Source of the DNA: Stenotrophomonas sp. ASS1
GTDB lineage: Bacteria; Pseudomonadota; Gammaproteobacteria; Xanthomonadales; Xanthomonadaceae
Length of the DNA: 64,000 bases
Direction of reading: 5' to 3'
Assembly (NCBI RefSeq): GCF_004346925.1
Contig: NZ_CP031167.1
Coordinates: forward strand, 2,748,001 to 2,812,000
In this document: in pieces, positions 8,329 through 17,376 of the stretch
Position numbering within the stretch: position 1 is the first letter of the stretch
How the letters are laid out: each line of letters begins with the position of its first letter
Program-made: the position numbers and the translations under genes
Notes under the pieces: generated by a model
The model's input: only the letters and a program-made list of their open reading frames with translations
Told to the model about the DNA's origin: nothing
Databases searched by the model: none

Positions 8329-9372
8329 TCAGCCCTCCTGCCCCTGGGCACGCCCAGGATTGAAATCAATACCGGTGATATAGCGCGAGCCTGCGTGCGC
8401 CTTGATATGCACGACGATGTCGATGGTCATCATCAGCAGTCGCTTGATCACGTTGAATTCCAGGCCCGAACCTTCGGTCGAGGCCTTGACCATCAGCGCC
8501 AGCTGATCCCAGGTCTGCTCCGGGCTGCCGGCATGGCAACTGGTGATCGAGCCCGGATGGCCCGATGCGCAGTTGCGGATGAAGTAGAACGCCTCGTCAC
8601 CGCGCAGCTCGGCGAGGATGATGCGCTCGGGCTTCATGCGCAGGCAGGCTTCCATGCAGCTCTTTGCGCTGACATTGCTGGTGCTCTGCCCCCCCTTGGA
8701 GTACAGCAGGTGCACCACATTGGGTTGGGTCAGAAACAGCTCGCGCGCATCCTCGATCGTGACCAGGCGCTCGCTGTCCGGGATATGATTGACCAGCGCT
8801 TTCATGAAGGTGGTCTTGCCGCTACCGGTCGCACCGGATACGACGATGTTCTTGCGGTACATGACCGCACGCCGGAAGAACTCGGCGTACTCGCGCTGCT
8901 GGCGCAGCTCCAGCAGCTCGCGATCCTGCTCGCTCAGACTGCCATCCTGTTCCAGAATCTGGTTGAAGAAACCATCCTCGTGGTACTGGGTGAGCGACTT
9001 GGTGTGCTTGGACGGCAGGCGGATAGTGATCGAAACCTTGCCGGCATCGCAGGCAGGCGGAATTACGAACTGCGCACGCTGCCCGGTCGGGAAGGTCAGC
9101 GAGACGACCGGATCAGCATCGGTGATGCGCTGGCCGGTATTGCTCTCATTGACGACGGCCGTGCAGAACTGCCGGGCCCGCTCGAAGGTCAGGCTCGGCA
9201 CGTCTACCCGCTGCCACCCCGCCCGGGTTTCCAGGTACAGCTCACCGGGACGGTTGATGCAGATTTCCGTCACTTCCGGGGAAGTCATGTACTCGGCGAT
9301 GCCCAGCACTTCGTACTGATAGCGCAGGAAATCGCTGGAGACGAGGGCGAGGGGTGACACTTCGGCGTCCAT
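8329..9372 (-). CDS. virB11: VirB11, traffic ATPase of the T4SS
   Basis: A 347-residue hexameric ATPase of the GspE/PilT/VirB11 superfamily, which acts at the inner-membrane base to switch between pilus assembly and substrate export. Walker A GATGSGKTTFMK is near residue 182, an Asp box/Walker B region is at ERLVTIEDARELF and RIILAELRGDEAF, and the His box is CASGHPGSITSCHAG. The N-terminal domain (1-150) is of normal size. It lies 14 bp after virB10 and 3 bp before virB1. Confidence 0.97.
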   Translation of the reverse strand: MDAEVSPLALVSSDFLRYQYEVLGIAEYMTSPEVTEICINRPGELYLETRAGWQRVDVPSLTFERARQFCTAVVNESNTGQRITDADPVVSLTFPTGQRAQFVIPPACDAGKVSITIRLPSKHTKSLTQYHEDGFFNQILEQDGSLSEQDRELLELRQQREYAEFFRRAVMYRKNIVVSGATGSGKTTFMKALVNHIPDSERLVTIEDARELFLTQPNVVHLLYSKGGQSTSNVSAKSCMEACLRMKPERIILAELRGDEAFYFIRNCASGHPGSITSCHAGSPEQTWDQLALMVKASTEGSGLEFNVIKRLLMMTIDIVVHIKAHAGSRYITGIDFNPGRAQGQEG

Positions 9373-9386
9373 GATCGTTCGTTGGG

Positions 9387-10640
9387 TTACCGGCGGGGGT
9401 GGAGCACGTTGGTGAAGTCGACGTCCTTGGCGACGTAGACGTTCACGATCGTGCCCTGGTTGATGGTGACTGTCGGCGGACGACGGTTGCTGCTGAGTGC
9501 CTCGTTGGCCAGGCGCTCCATCGTGCGTGCGGTAGCACTCTCATAGGGCGACTGCACCGTCATGCCGTTGTTGGCGATGGTGGTCGTCTCCGGACCGTGT
9601 TCGGCAGCCGCGTACTTGAAGGCATCGGAAATCAGGCTGATCATCAGCGCCGAGGCGATACGGCTGCCCCAGTGCGCGCTGTACTGGCCCGGATGACCGG
9701 CGCCGCCCAGCTGATCCACGCCCGGGCTGGACATCGCAACATCGATGCCATTGGGGGTGGTGATGCGATCCCAGATCACTTCCACGCGCTTGCCGATCGG
9801 ACCACCGCCGTAGGCGCCATAGATCTTGGAGCCCTTGGGCAGCAGCAGGTTGCGACCGTTGATCGAGTACACCGGCTCGGTCAGCAGGCACGACGTGTAG
9901 CCGGCCAGATCGGTGATGATGCGGGTTTCCAGCACGCACCGCAGGTAGGTGCCGCGCACCAGCAGCGCATCGGGGCTCTGGATGTAGGTGGCACTGGAAA
10001 CGTCTTCCACATCCGGCCCACGGCGGATCTTCTGCTGCCCCTGCTGGTTGGGCATCATGTTCGCAAGCAGCGCCTGGCGGGTCTGTTCGTCGAGCGCACT
10101 GCGCTGCGGTTGCGGGCGATTGCCTGCCGCAAGCGCGGCATCATCCACGCCAGCCATCCGGCGCTCGACCAGCGTCGGCTCACGGGGTCCCATGGCTTCC
10201 GGCCGGGATGCGATGGGCACCAGCTTCGGACCTTCGTCCTGTGGCATCGGCGGAAGCATGGGAATCGGTTCGGCGGCAGTCGGCGGCGCCTGCGGAGGCG
10301 GCGCAACGTCCGGCAATGTCGGCGTGCTGGCACGTGCGACATCCGGCACCTTCTGCACGGCGTCATCACTATCCTGGCCCTTGCGGAACAGCAGGAAGCC
10401 CATTGCCATCAGCAGCAGCACGATGCCGCCGAGGAACAGCAGGGCCTTGCGATTCAACCGCTGCTCTTCGGCCGAGCGCAGCTGCGGCGCGGCCGCATCA
10501 AGGTCCGGCGCTGGCTCGGCCTGGGCCGTGCCGAAGTAGGGATTCGACGGCGCGTCCGGGGCACCCTGTGCGCCATACGGGCTCTGGCTCTCGTCGCGTC
10601 CGTTGTTCGGGTCGTTTCCGGGAGTGTTCTGCTGGCTCAT
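9387..10640 (-). CDS. virB10: VirB10, envelope-spanning T4SS core protein
   Basis: A 417-residue protein with a cytoplasmic N-terminus, one transmembrane helix at ~65-86 (LLFLGGIVLLLMAMGFLLF), a Pro-rich periplasmic linker (~100-165) and a C-terminal TrbI/VirB10 beta-barrel domain (~215-400). The domain includes YLRCVLETRIITDLAGYTSC and GSRIASALMISLISDAF; the latter is the antenna helix region that crosses the outer membrane. The two Cys residues in the conserved block are typical. Its ATG overlaps the virB9 stop by ATGA. With VirB7 and VirB9 it forms the core complex. Confidence 0.97.
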   Translation of the reverse strand: MSQQNTPGNDPNNGRDESQSPYGAQGAPDAPSNPYFGTAQAEPAPDLDAAAPQLRSAEEQRLNRKALLFLGGIVLLLMAMGFLLFRKGQDSDDAVQKVPDVARASTPTLPDVAPPPQAPPTAAEPIPMLPPMPQDEGPKLVPIASRPEAMGPREPTLVERRMAGVDDAALAAGNRPQPQRSALDEQTRQALLANMMPNQQGQQKIRRGPDVEDVSSATYIQSPDALLVRGTYLRCVLETRIITDLAGYTSCLLTEPVYSINGRNLLLPKGSKIYGAYGGGPIGKRVEVIWDRITTPNGIDVAMSSPGVDQLGGAGHPGQYSAHWGSRIASALMISLISDAFKYAAAEHGPETTTIANNGMTVQSPYESATARTMERLANEALSSNRRPPTVTINQGTIVNVYVAKDVDFTNVLHPRR

Positions 10641-11416
10641 TTCTTCACGTTCCTTCGCAGGCCGACGACGAAGTCGCCGTGGCGGATGACCAGGTACGGG
10701 TGCGTCCCGTGCACGATCAGCGTATTGCCTTCAACCGTGGTGTTGACCACGAAGTCTTCACCGTATTCCGTTTCGCGACCGAAAACCGCCGGGAAGATGC
10801 CGGTCTTGTACTCCGGCGAATTCGGCAGTTTCAGATAGGTGAAACGACCATCGTCATAGGCGTTGACCGGGATCAGCCATCCCATCTTCTTCGCCTTGCT
10901 GGTCGAATAGGAGTAGTTGAAGTTGTACTGGCGGTCCTTGGCCAGTTCAGAGCTCAACAATGGCTTGGCCTCTTCTTCGACCGCTTCCTGGGCGACGCCG
11001 AACACGGTGTCGTTCGGATAGACGAAGGCGATCTTGTACTGCACTCCTGCACGACGGGCCTGTTCCAGCTGGCGCCAGTCGGTGGCCACCACCTTCAGCT
11101 CGAAAATGTAGGAATGAGTCTCGGTGCGCACCATCATGTTGGTGTCCACGTCGACGTTCTTCGGCTTGATGTAGAACACGTTCTCACGACGGGTCAGCTC
11201 CCAGCCGCTGCTGAAGCCGGTGCTGTAGTCGAGGATCTTCTCGTTCGGGCTCAGTTCGATCTGGGTGGTCAGGCCCAGACCGGTGCGAACCGGATAGATG
11301 CGGTCCTTCTCGTACTCGTAATGGTCCACCGCCTGCGCCATCGCCGCTGCTGAAAACAACAGCGACAACATCGACAGCAGCGCCAGCGCGCTTCCCCTGA
11401 TATTTCGACTACTCAT
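10637..11416 (-). CDS. virB9: VirB9, periplasmic T4SS core protein
   Basis: A 259-residue protein of the VirB9/CagX/TrbG family. It has a signal peptide cleaved near AAMAQAVDH, an N-terminal beta domain (YPVRTGLGLTTQIELSPNE is a typical start) and a C-terminal domain ending in VIRHGDFVVGLRR, which binds VirB7. Both ends are coupled: the start overlaps virB8 and the stop overlaps virB10 by ATGA-type junctions. Size and motif order are normal. Confidence 0.96.
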   Translation of the reverse strand: MSSRNIRGSALALLSMLSLLFSAAAMAQAVDHYEYEKDRIYPVRTGLGLTTQIELSPNEKILDYSTGFSSGWELTRRENVFYIKPKNVDVDTNMMVRTETHSYIFELKVVATDWRQLEQARRAGVQYKIAFVYPNDTVFGVAQEAVEEEAKPLLSSELAKDRQYNFNYSYSTSKAKKMGWLIPVNAYDDGRFTYLKLPNSPEYKTGIFPAVFGRETEYGEDFVVNTTVEGNTLIVHGTHPYLVIRHGDFVVGLRRNVKK

Positions 11417-12468
11417 CGGTTGCTTGCTCCATCAGCAGTTCCGGTGGAATTGTTCTGCGCCGGCCTCATGGCCGGCTGTCCGGGCATGGCCTGCCCCGGC
11501 ATTGCTTGCCCCTGCACCGGCTGACCCGGCATGGGCTGCCCCTGTACGGGCTGACCCGGCATCGGCTGGCCCGGCGTCGGGCCATTGGCCGGGACGGCGA
11601 CCGGCTGGCCGGTGGCCGGATCGATCATCGTGGCCGCGGCCGGGTTGTTGGGATCGTAGACACCCTGGGCCTGCTGCGCGGCCTGTGCAGCCTGCTGCGC
11701 CTGCGCCTGCATGGCGCCGTCATCCGGCACCGGGACGCCACGGGAATAGTCGTTGTCGACGCGATACTCGGTGACCTGGAAGGCCAGCGGATTGAGGATG
11801 CGATCCTGCTCGGACAGCGCGAGGTTCTGGTTGTAGCCGAAGCGCATCGTCACCAGCTGGTTGTCCAGGTAGGTGGCAACGCCAGTGCGCTTGTCCAGCA
11901 GGCTGCGCTGGATGCGCACCGAAGCGCCGCGGAAGCTGCCGTTCGCTTCGGCGCCCAGCGGCGTGATGCTGAGGATCTTGACCCGGATGGCACGCTCGCG
12001 GCCATACATCACGAACGGGTTCTGCGGGTTGTTGCCGGCATAGCGCACGCGCATGGACTGCGCCACCGGATCGGTGGACATCACGAACACCAGTTCCCAA
12101 TCGCGCAGGCCCATCACCGCCGAGTCGTACGACTCGCGCGCCAGTACGTACTGGGCCACATTGCTGCGATTGATCGCTTCGTTGCTGGTAATCGTCTCGC
12201 CCTGGAAGGTCCCGCTCAGGCGTGCGACCGTCGCGGTACCCGTGTACGCATCGGCCATCACCAGGAACGGCACCTTCTCCTTCAGCGGCAGCATGTAGTA
12301 GTAGCCGCCCGCCAGTGCGAGCGACATCAGCAACGAGCCCGTGGCGACCCACCAGGCACGGCGCTCGCTGCGACGCGCCATGTCGGCCACGGTGATCTCG
12401 TAGCTGACCGCCTTGGCGACCGACTGCTCGACCTTGGGACTGTTGCCGGGATCCTTCTTGCGGAACAT
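11413..12468 (-). CDS. virB8: VirB8, inner-membrane assembly factor with a repetitive tail
   Basis: A 351-residue bitopic protein. The cytoplasmic N-terminus is followed by a transmembrane helix at ~40-62 and a periplasmic VirB8 domain to about residue 240 (ESYDSAVMGLRDWELVF, NPQNPFVMYGRERAIRVKI, VTEYRVDNDYSRGVP). Canonical VirB8 ends there. This protein continues for ~110 residues of Gln/Ala/Pro sequence, including near-perfect repeats of GQPMPGQPVQ and GQAMPG (residues ~300-335; DNA repeats at ~11465-11585). VirB8 nucleates assembly by contacting VirB9, VirB10 and VirB6. The tail is a lineage feature of unknown role. Confidence 0.95.
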   Translation of the reverse strand: MFRKKDPGNSPKVEQSVAKAVSYEITVADMARRSERRAWWVATGSLLMSLALAGGYYYMLPLKEKVPFLVMADAYTGTATVARLSGTFQGETITSNEAINRSNVAQYVLARESYDSAVMGLRDWELVFVMSTDPVAQSMRVRYAGNNPQNPFVMYGRERAIRVKILSITPLGAEANGSFRGASVRIQRSLLDKRTGVATYLDNQLVTMRFGYNQNLALSEQDRILNPLAFQVTEYRVDNDYSRGVPVPDDGAMQAQAQQAAQAAQQAQGVYDPNNPAAATMIDPATGQPVAVPANGPTPGQPMPGQPVQGQPMPGQPVQGQAMPGQAMPGQPAMRPAQNNSTGTADGASNR

Positions 12469-12557
12469 GGATTCTTCCGTACTGCTGAAACATCAATGGG
12501 CATGGAGCCCCTGCGACAGGCGCGGGGAGCGGCACGTTCGATGGTTTCGAGGTGGAC

Positions 12558-13004
12558 TCAGGTGCCGCTGTTGGAATCAGCGCCCTGCGCCGACGCGGTG
12601 GGCGTCGAGCCTGCGCTCTGCACAACGATCTGGTTGCCAACAATGGAGACGGAGATGCCTTGCGCCGAATACGCCGAAGTCAGATCGATCACGGCCTGCT
12701 GCGCATTGGTGGTGTCGATCTTCGAGACCGCGCCATACAGCGTGAAGTCCGAGCTGAGGCGGTAGTCCAGTGTTCGTCCGGAATCCTTGGCCCAGCGCTC
12801 GAGCATGGCTTTGAGCGTGCCATCCATCGGCGAGGCCTGGTAGACGTAGCTGGAATACAGCGGGATCTCGGTCGTCGCCACGGCAAAGCGGTTGACCGGC
12901 TTCCAGCGCCCACCGAAATCGGGGGCGGACTTGGTGGCACACCCTGCCACCATCAGCGCCGCGACTGCGGCGATGGAGATTTTCGCGATAAACGCCTGAT
13001 TCAT
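12558..13004 (-). CDS. virB7: VirB7, outer-membrane lipoprotein of the X-T4SS with N0-like domain
   Basis: A 148-residue lipoprotein. The start ATG at 13004 precedes a short leader with lipobox VAGC (LMVAGCATK). The frame is open further upstream to 13310, but that extension lacks a ribosome site and would bury the lipobox. VirB7 of model systems is only ~50 residues. Here a globular domain follows (residues ~50-130; SSYVYQASPMDGTLKAMLERW, TLDYRLSSDFTLYGAVS, QGISVSIVGNQIVV), matching the secretin-like N0 domain described for Xanthomonas VirB7. It is the first gene of the virB7-virB10 group, 90 bp before virB8. Confidence 0.93.
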   Translation of the reverse strand: MNQAFIAKISIAAVAALMVAGCATKSAPDFGGRWKPVNRFAVATTEIPLYSSYVYQASPMDGTLKAMLERWAKDSGRTLDYRLSSDFTLYGAVSKIDTTNAQQAVIDLTSAYSAQGISVSIVGNQIVVQSAGSTPTASAQGADSNSGT

Positions 13005-13431
13005 ACGGGCTTCACTTTGACGTACGAAAAAGCAGTCCCGAGCGTTGGTTCCCTGGCCGTCCGGCGCTGCATGGCGCACGCCGGAATCGGGGAGACGCGC
13101 TGGCATGCAGCACACCTGCCCCGGCTCCCCTGCAGCCCGAAAGCTGCCAACCAGGTCGCGGGGCCGCCAGACGTTGCCGACGACACACCCGCACACCCTC
13201 ACCAACGTCGAAACCATCCTTGTTTCCATGGCACAAACTCCTGGCCACCCTGCGTTACAACTTTTGGCATCCAGCACACACTTCTGGATGACGCACACAG
13301 AGTTACACAACCACGCGTCAATTCCATGTCAGACAAGTCTGAAAATCTATGAACAGATGCCGAATTTTTGACTCAGCTCACGGTTTCACGTCGGTGAATA
13401 TGAATCTACGTCACAAATTTAGCGACGTGAA
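13005..13431 (-). promoter_or_regulatory. virB7 upstream region with a palindromic operator candidate
   Basis: This 427-bp gap between virD4 and virB7 has no convincing gene and is noticeably AT-richer at its left edge beside virD4 (13300-13431). It is expected to hold the promoter of the virB operon. A clear inverted repeat TCAGAC-AA-GTCTGA lies at 13329-13342. The motif ACGT recurs several times at 13388-13440 (tcacgtcgg, ctacgtcac, cgacgtgaa, agacgtta). I cannot assign -35/-10 elements with confidence. Confidence 0.45.
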
Positions 13432-15111
13432 TTAGACGTTAAGCATCGGAACGTCGACCTTCGGCAGCAGCCGCGATGTGAAATAGCGATCCTTGTAATA
13501 GCGGATCTTGTCGCACTTCACCGGATGCGGTATGCCCTCGTAGAGGAATACTTCCTTGTCCGGCCCCATCGCCTTCAGCTCCTGCGGCAGCATCAGTGCA
13601 CGCCGCTCTTCGGTGAAGTTGTGGGTCTTCTCACGGGCATGGGTGACGTTCTTCTTGCGGACGGTGGTGTAGCCCAGCATGTCCGAGTAGTCGTTGGCGT
13701 CCTGCTGCTCGCGCGGCGCGTACAGGATCTGCAGTGCGTGGTTGGTGATGATCGTGCGTGACACTTCCCGGCCGTAGGTGGCATCAAGCTGGGACATGCT
13801 CTGGATGATCGGCAGCAGGCGGATGTTGTAACCGGCCATGTAGGACACCGCCGAGGCGATGATCTCGACCTTGCCGATCGAGGTGAATTCGTCCATCAAC
13901 AGCAGGCACTGGTACTTCAGGTCCGGGTTGGACTTGGGCAGTTCCTTGGTGTTGAGGTTGATCAGCTGGCTGAAGAACAGGTTGATGATCAATCGGCTCT
14001 CGGCCAGCTTGTTGGGCTGGATGCCGATGTAGATGGTCATCTTCTTCCTGCGCACGTCGGTCAGCAGGAAGTCGTTGCTGCTGGTGGCCTTGTCCAGCAC
14101 CGGGTTGATCCAGGGATTGAGCGGCTCCTTGAAGGTGCCCAGGATCGAGGCGAAGGTCTCATCGGCCTGGGACAGCATGTTGGCGAATGCCGAACGTGCG
14201 TTGCCACTGAGGAATGACCGCTCCGACAAGGCCTTGAGGTACTTCTTCAGGTCTGTGCCGTCGCCCGATGACAACCGGTAGACAGCGCCCAGCGTCGGCG
14301 TGCCCGAGCCGCCCGGGAATCCGCTGCTGCGCTCGTCATCCCAGTTCTCGAACAGATACAGGGTGAAGGCCATGAACGCATTGCGCGCCTGGCTGACCCA
14401 GAACTTCTGGTCCTCGGCACCATCCGGATACAGCATCGCGGCGATGCTCATCAGGTCCGAGACACGGAACGCCGGGTCATCGGACACATAGCTGAGCGGG
14501 TTCCAGCGGTGCGTGCGCCGATCTTCAGCGAAGGGATTGAACAGGTAGATCTCCTGCCCTTGGCTGGCACGCCAGCCACTGGTCAGGTCGAAGTTCTCCT
14601 GCTTGATGTCCAGCACCACCAGCGATTCGCCGTACTCCAGCAGGTTCGGGATGACGACGCCCACGCCCTTGCCTGAACGGGTAGGCGCTGCAAGGATCAC
14701 GAACTGCTGGCCGTCCAGCCGCACCAGCTTGCCGCCATGGCTGCCAACCACGATGCTCTGGCCGGTCTTCTTGAACATGCCGTGCTTGGACAGGTCGGCG
14801 CCGGTGGCAAAGCGCGCGTCGCCGTGCAACGAGCGCTTGTCCTTCTTCAGTAGCAGCACCAGGCCGGTCACCAGCAGCACCAGCAGCGGCAGGCCGAAGC
14901 CGAGATAGCCGGCCCACTTGATCTTGCCCACGAACGGCGCGACCTGAGGCTGGCCCAGCGCGTTGAAGTACTGGTAGTAGGTGTTCCAGGTGAACAGCTT
15001 GGTGTCCAGCCCCAGCAACAGCAGGGTCAGGTAACCGGAAAACACGAAACCAAGCAGCAGGGTCGCCAGCGTGATGATGGCGATGAGCAGATACTTCTTA
15101 CTGGGCAACAC
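13432..15111 (-). CDS. virD4: VirD4 coupling protein of the X-T4SS
   Basis: The 559-residue coupling ATPase recruits effectors; in X-T4SS it binds the XVIPCD tail. Two N-terminal transmembrane segments (~8-32 and ~68-88) are followed by a TraD/TraG ATPase domain with Walker A APTRSGKGVG near residue 145 and Walker B-like CLLLMDEFTSIGK near 410. I prefer the GTG at 15111 because GGAGG lies six bases upstream; the open frame extends to a TTG at 15135. It is separated from virB7 by 427 bp and follows a small gene by 36 bp. It is the probable recognition partner of the effector at 35369-36691. Confidence 0.95.
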   Translation of the reverse strand: MLPSKKYLLIAIITLATLLLGFVFSGYLTLLLLGLDTKLFTWNTYYQYFNALGQPQVAPFVGKIKWAGYLGFGLPLLVLLVTGLVLLLKKDKRSLHGDARFATGADLSKHGMFKKTGQSIVVGSHGGKLVRLDGQQFVILAAPTRSGKGVGVVIPNLLEYGESLVVLDIKQENFDLTSGWRASQGQEIYLFNPFAEDRRTHRWNPLSYVSDDPAFRVSDLMSIAAMLYPDGAEDQKFWVSQARNAFMAFTLYLFENWDDERSSGFPGGSGTPTLGAVYRLSSGDGTDLKKYLKALSERSFLSGNARSAFANMLSQADETFASILGTFKEPLNPWINPVLDKATSSNDFLLTDVRRKKMTIYIGIQPNKLAESRLIINLFFSQLINLNTKELPKSNPDLKYQCLLLMDEFTSIGKVEIIASAVSYMAGYNIRLLPIIQSMSQLDATYGREVSRTIITNHALQILYAPREQQDANDYSDMLGYTTVRKKNVTHAREKTHNFTEERRALMLPQELKAMGPDKEVFLYEGIPHPVKCDKIRYYKDRYFTSRLLPKVDVPMLNV

Positions 15112-15147
15112 CCGGATCCTCCATGATGCGCACAAGGGCGCGACGGC

Positions 15148-15411
15148 CTAGCGGCGGCGCCAGCGCGACGCCTTCTTCCGCAGGTGGTTTTCGTTCTCCA
15201 GCCCGGGCTCTTCGCCCTCTTCACGCACCAGTGCCTGCAGGCGTTGGCGCGCTTCGGCCAGCGACATCAGGTCGGTCAGACGATCCCCATCGTCGGCGAC
15301 GACCGCATGGCCGACCACATCGCCCGGAGCGTACACCGGCGCGTAGGACACCGCTACCAGCTGATAGCGGCCGCGCGTCTCCAGCACATGCCTGAATTCC
15401 TGCATCGACAT
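15148..15411 (-). CDS. Small hypothetical protein upstream of virD4
   Basis: An 87-residue acidic/basic protein with no signal peptide. It begins MSMQEFRHVLETRGRYQLVAV, has a middle that looks like a small beta domain (APGDVVGHAVVADDGDRLTDLMS), and ends in a very basic Arg-rich tail. It is preceded by AAGGAGG at good distance and sits 36 bp ahead of virD4 in the same direction, so it is probably the first gene of a virD4 transcript. I do not recognise the family; a role in secretion is inferred only from position. Confidence 0.65.
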   Translation of the reverse strand: MSMQEFRHVLETRGRYQLVAVSYAPVYAPGDVVGHAVVADDGDRLTDLMSLAEARQRLQALVREEGEEPGLENENHLRKKASRWRRR

Positions 15412-15640
15412 CCTCCTTGTTCCAGCACTCCGCAGCCCCTGTGTTTCGCATCATGCCGACGTCCATGTCGTCATTACATGCAGGACGCCGACAACAATGC
15501 GCCGAACCTGCTTTCGTACCGAGCCCGTGCCCGGCTTGCCGCAACCCCACGGATCAAACGCTGATTTACCCTCAGCATGGCTGCTGCTGTTGCGGTGCAG
15601 CAGTACAATGCACGGCTCCCCGCCCCCATCGCGCCCCCGC

Positions 15641-16852
15641 ATGAGCCCCAACTCTTCCCTGGCTGCGCGGCTGACGCCCCGTCAGCGCACCCTGATCATC
15701 CTTGCCCTGTCCCTGGGCGGCTTCGCCATCGGTACCAGCGAGTTCGCCAGCATGGGCCTGATGCTGGAGATCAGCCGTGGCCTGTCGATCTCCGAAACCC
15801 AGGTCGGCCACCTGATCAGCGCCTATGCCATCGGCGTGGTCGTCGGTGCGCCGATCCTCGCCTTCGTCGGCGCCAGCTTCCCGCGCCGCAAGCTGCTGCT
15901 GGCGCTGATGGGCTTCTACGCCGTCGGCAACCTGGCCAGCGCCCTGGCCCCGAACTACGGCACGATGCTCATTGCGCGTTTCGTCGCCGGCCTGCCGCAT
16001 GGCGCCTACTTCGGCGTGGCGATGCTGGTGGCCGCCGCGATCAGCCCTGCCGGCCAGCGCGGCCAGGCGATGTCGCGCGTGTTGCTGGGCCTGTCGATCG
16101 CGATCCTGGTCGGCAATCCGCTGACCACCTGGCTGGGCCAGCAGCTGAGCTGGCGCACCGCCTTTGCCCTGGTCAGCGTGCTGGCCATCGCCACCGTGGC
16201 GATGATCGCGCGCTTCCTGCTGCCGGACCCGGACGAGGTGCGCACCTCGCCGATGCGCGAACTGCGTGCCTTCAACACCCCCCAGGTGTGGCTGGCGCTG
16301 GCGATCGGCGCGGTCGGTTTCGCCGGCATGTTCTGCGTGTTCACTTACCTCGCGCCGACGCTGGTGCAGGTCACCGGCGTGGCCGAATCGTGGATGCCAC
16401 TGGCCGTGGGCGTGTTCGGCATCGGCGCGATCATCGGCAACATCGCCGGTGGCTGGCTGGTCGACAAGTTCCACTTCAAGGCCGCTGCGGTGGTGCTGCT
16501 GTGGTCGATCGTGATGCTGCTGCTGTATCCGCTGGCCGCGCAATCGGTGTGGACCATCGGCCCGATGATCATCACCGTCGGCACCATGGGTGCGCTGGCG
16601 GCAGTGCTGCAGACGCGCCTGATGGACGTGGCCGGCGAAGCCCAGACCCTGGCTGCCGCCTCCAACCATGCCGCCTTCAATACCGCTAACGCGCTCGGCC
16701 CGTGGCTGGGCGGCATGGCGATCAGCGCCGGCTTCAACCCGGCCAGCACTGGCTACGTCGGTGCAGCCACCGCGATCGGCGGCCTGCTGCTGTGGTGCGT
16801 GGCGGTGATGGTGGACAAGAAGCGCAAGATCACCGTCACAGGCAGCCACTGA
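15641..16852 (+). CDS. MFS transporter of the DHA1 (AraJ/YdhP-like) group
   Basis: A 403-residue major facilitator with twelve predicted helices. The N-terminal signature GTSEFASMGLMLEISRGLSIS matches the AraJ/YdhP/NepI type of drug/sugar efflux permeases, and there are conserved loop motifs such as FPRRKLLLALMGFYAVGNL and FVAGLPHGAYFGVA. Substrate unknown. The start at 15641 (MSPNSS) is chosen over upstream in-frame codons because the leader before it is non-hydrophobic and atypical. It is divergent from the virD4 transcript and is not expected to belong to the T4SS. Confidence 0.88.
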   Translation: MSPNSSLAARLTPRQRTLIILALSLGGFAIGTSEFASMGLMLEISRGLSISETQVGHLISAYAIGVVVGAPILAFVGASFPRRKLLLALMGFYAVGNLASALAPNYGTMLIARFVAGLPHGAYFGVAMLVAAAISPAGQRGQAMSRVLLGLSIAILVGNPLTTWLGQQLSWRTAFALVSVLAIATVAMIARFLLPDPDEVRTSPMRELRAFNTPQVWLALAIGAVGFAGMFCVFTYLAPTLVQVTGVAESWMPLAVGVFGIGAIIGNIAGGWLVDKFHFKAAAVVLLWSIVMLLLYPLAAQSVWTIGPMIITVGTMGALAAVLQTRLMDVAGEAQTLAAASNHAAFNTANALGPWLGGMAISAGFNPASTGYVGAATAIGGLLLWCVAVMVDKKRKITVTGSH

Positions 16853-16868
16853 ACACCGCGCCGGGTCG

Positions 16869-17348
16869 TCAGCCGTTGCCCATGCGGCGGCGGCGATCCG
16901 GTCGCAGCATCGCCACGTCGCCGGCCGCCAGCGTCGGCCGCGCCAGCTCACCGCGCTTCACGCGGTCCAGCACCCGCCGGGAATTGGCCGCGCAATCGAT
17001 GCCCTCCGGCCGCGCCTGGATATCTTCGATCAGGGCCAGCAGGTGCGCACGGCTCTCTGCCAGCCGCAACTGCAGCGCTTCGATGTCGGCCACCTTCTGC
17101 TGCAGCATCGTGATCAGTGCCTCGTGCTGCCATTGGCCCATGTCCGGCGGCAACAGCGCGCGGATTTCTTCCAGGCTGAAACCGGCGCGCTGCGCACCGG
17201 TGATCAGTTCCAGCAGCAGCACCGCCTGCTCCGGATAATCGCGGTAGCCGTTGGCCTGGCGCTGGACCACCAACAACCCGGCCTCTTCGTAGAAGCGGAT
17301 GCGCGACGCTGCCAGGCCCGTGCGGCGGGCCAGCTCACCGATCTTCAT
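16869..17348 (-). CDS. MerR-family transcriptional regulator
   Basis: A 159-residue regulator with the MerR winged helix at the N-terminus (KIGELARRTGLAASRIRFYEEAGLL, then NGYRDYPEQAV) and a coiled-coil dimerisation helix at ~80-115. The effector region contains a single Cys (GIDCAANSRR), so it is not an obvious metal sensor; it resembles MerR regulators of OYE-type reductases. An upstream in-frame codon to 17387 is rejected because the ATG at 17348 begins the domain. It is divergent from the oxidoreductase at 17438, with the operator between them. Confidence 0.92.
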   Translation of the reverse strand: MKIGELARRTGLAASRIRFYEEAGLLVVQRQANGYRDYPEQAVLLLELITGAQRAGFSLEEIRALLPPDMGQWQHEALITMLQQKVADIEALQLRLAESRAHLLALIEDIQARPEGIDCAANSRRVLDRVKRGELARPTLAAGDVAMLRPDRRRRMGNG

Positions 17349-17376
17349 CTGCCTGAATCCTCGACATGGAAGCCTG

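Noticed and set aside
12558..13310. Longer VirB7 with a ~100-residue N-terminal extension
   Set aside because: The extension lacks a ribosome site and would place the lipobox internally; the ATG at 13004 fits a lipoprotein.
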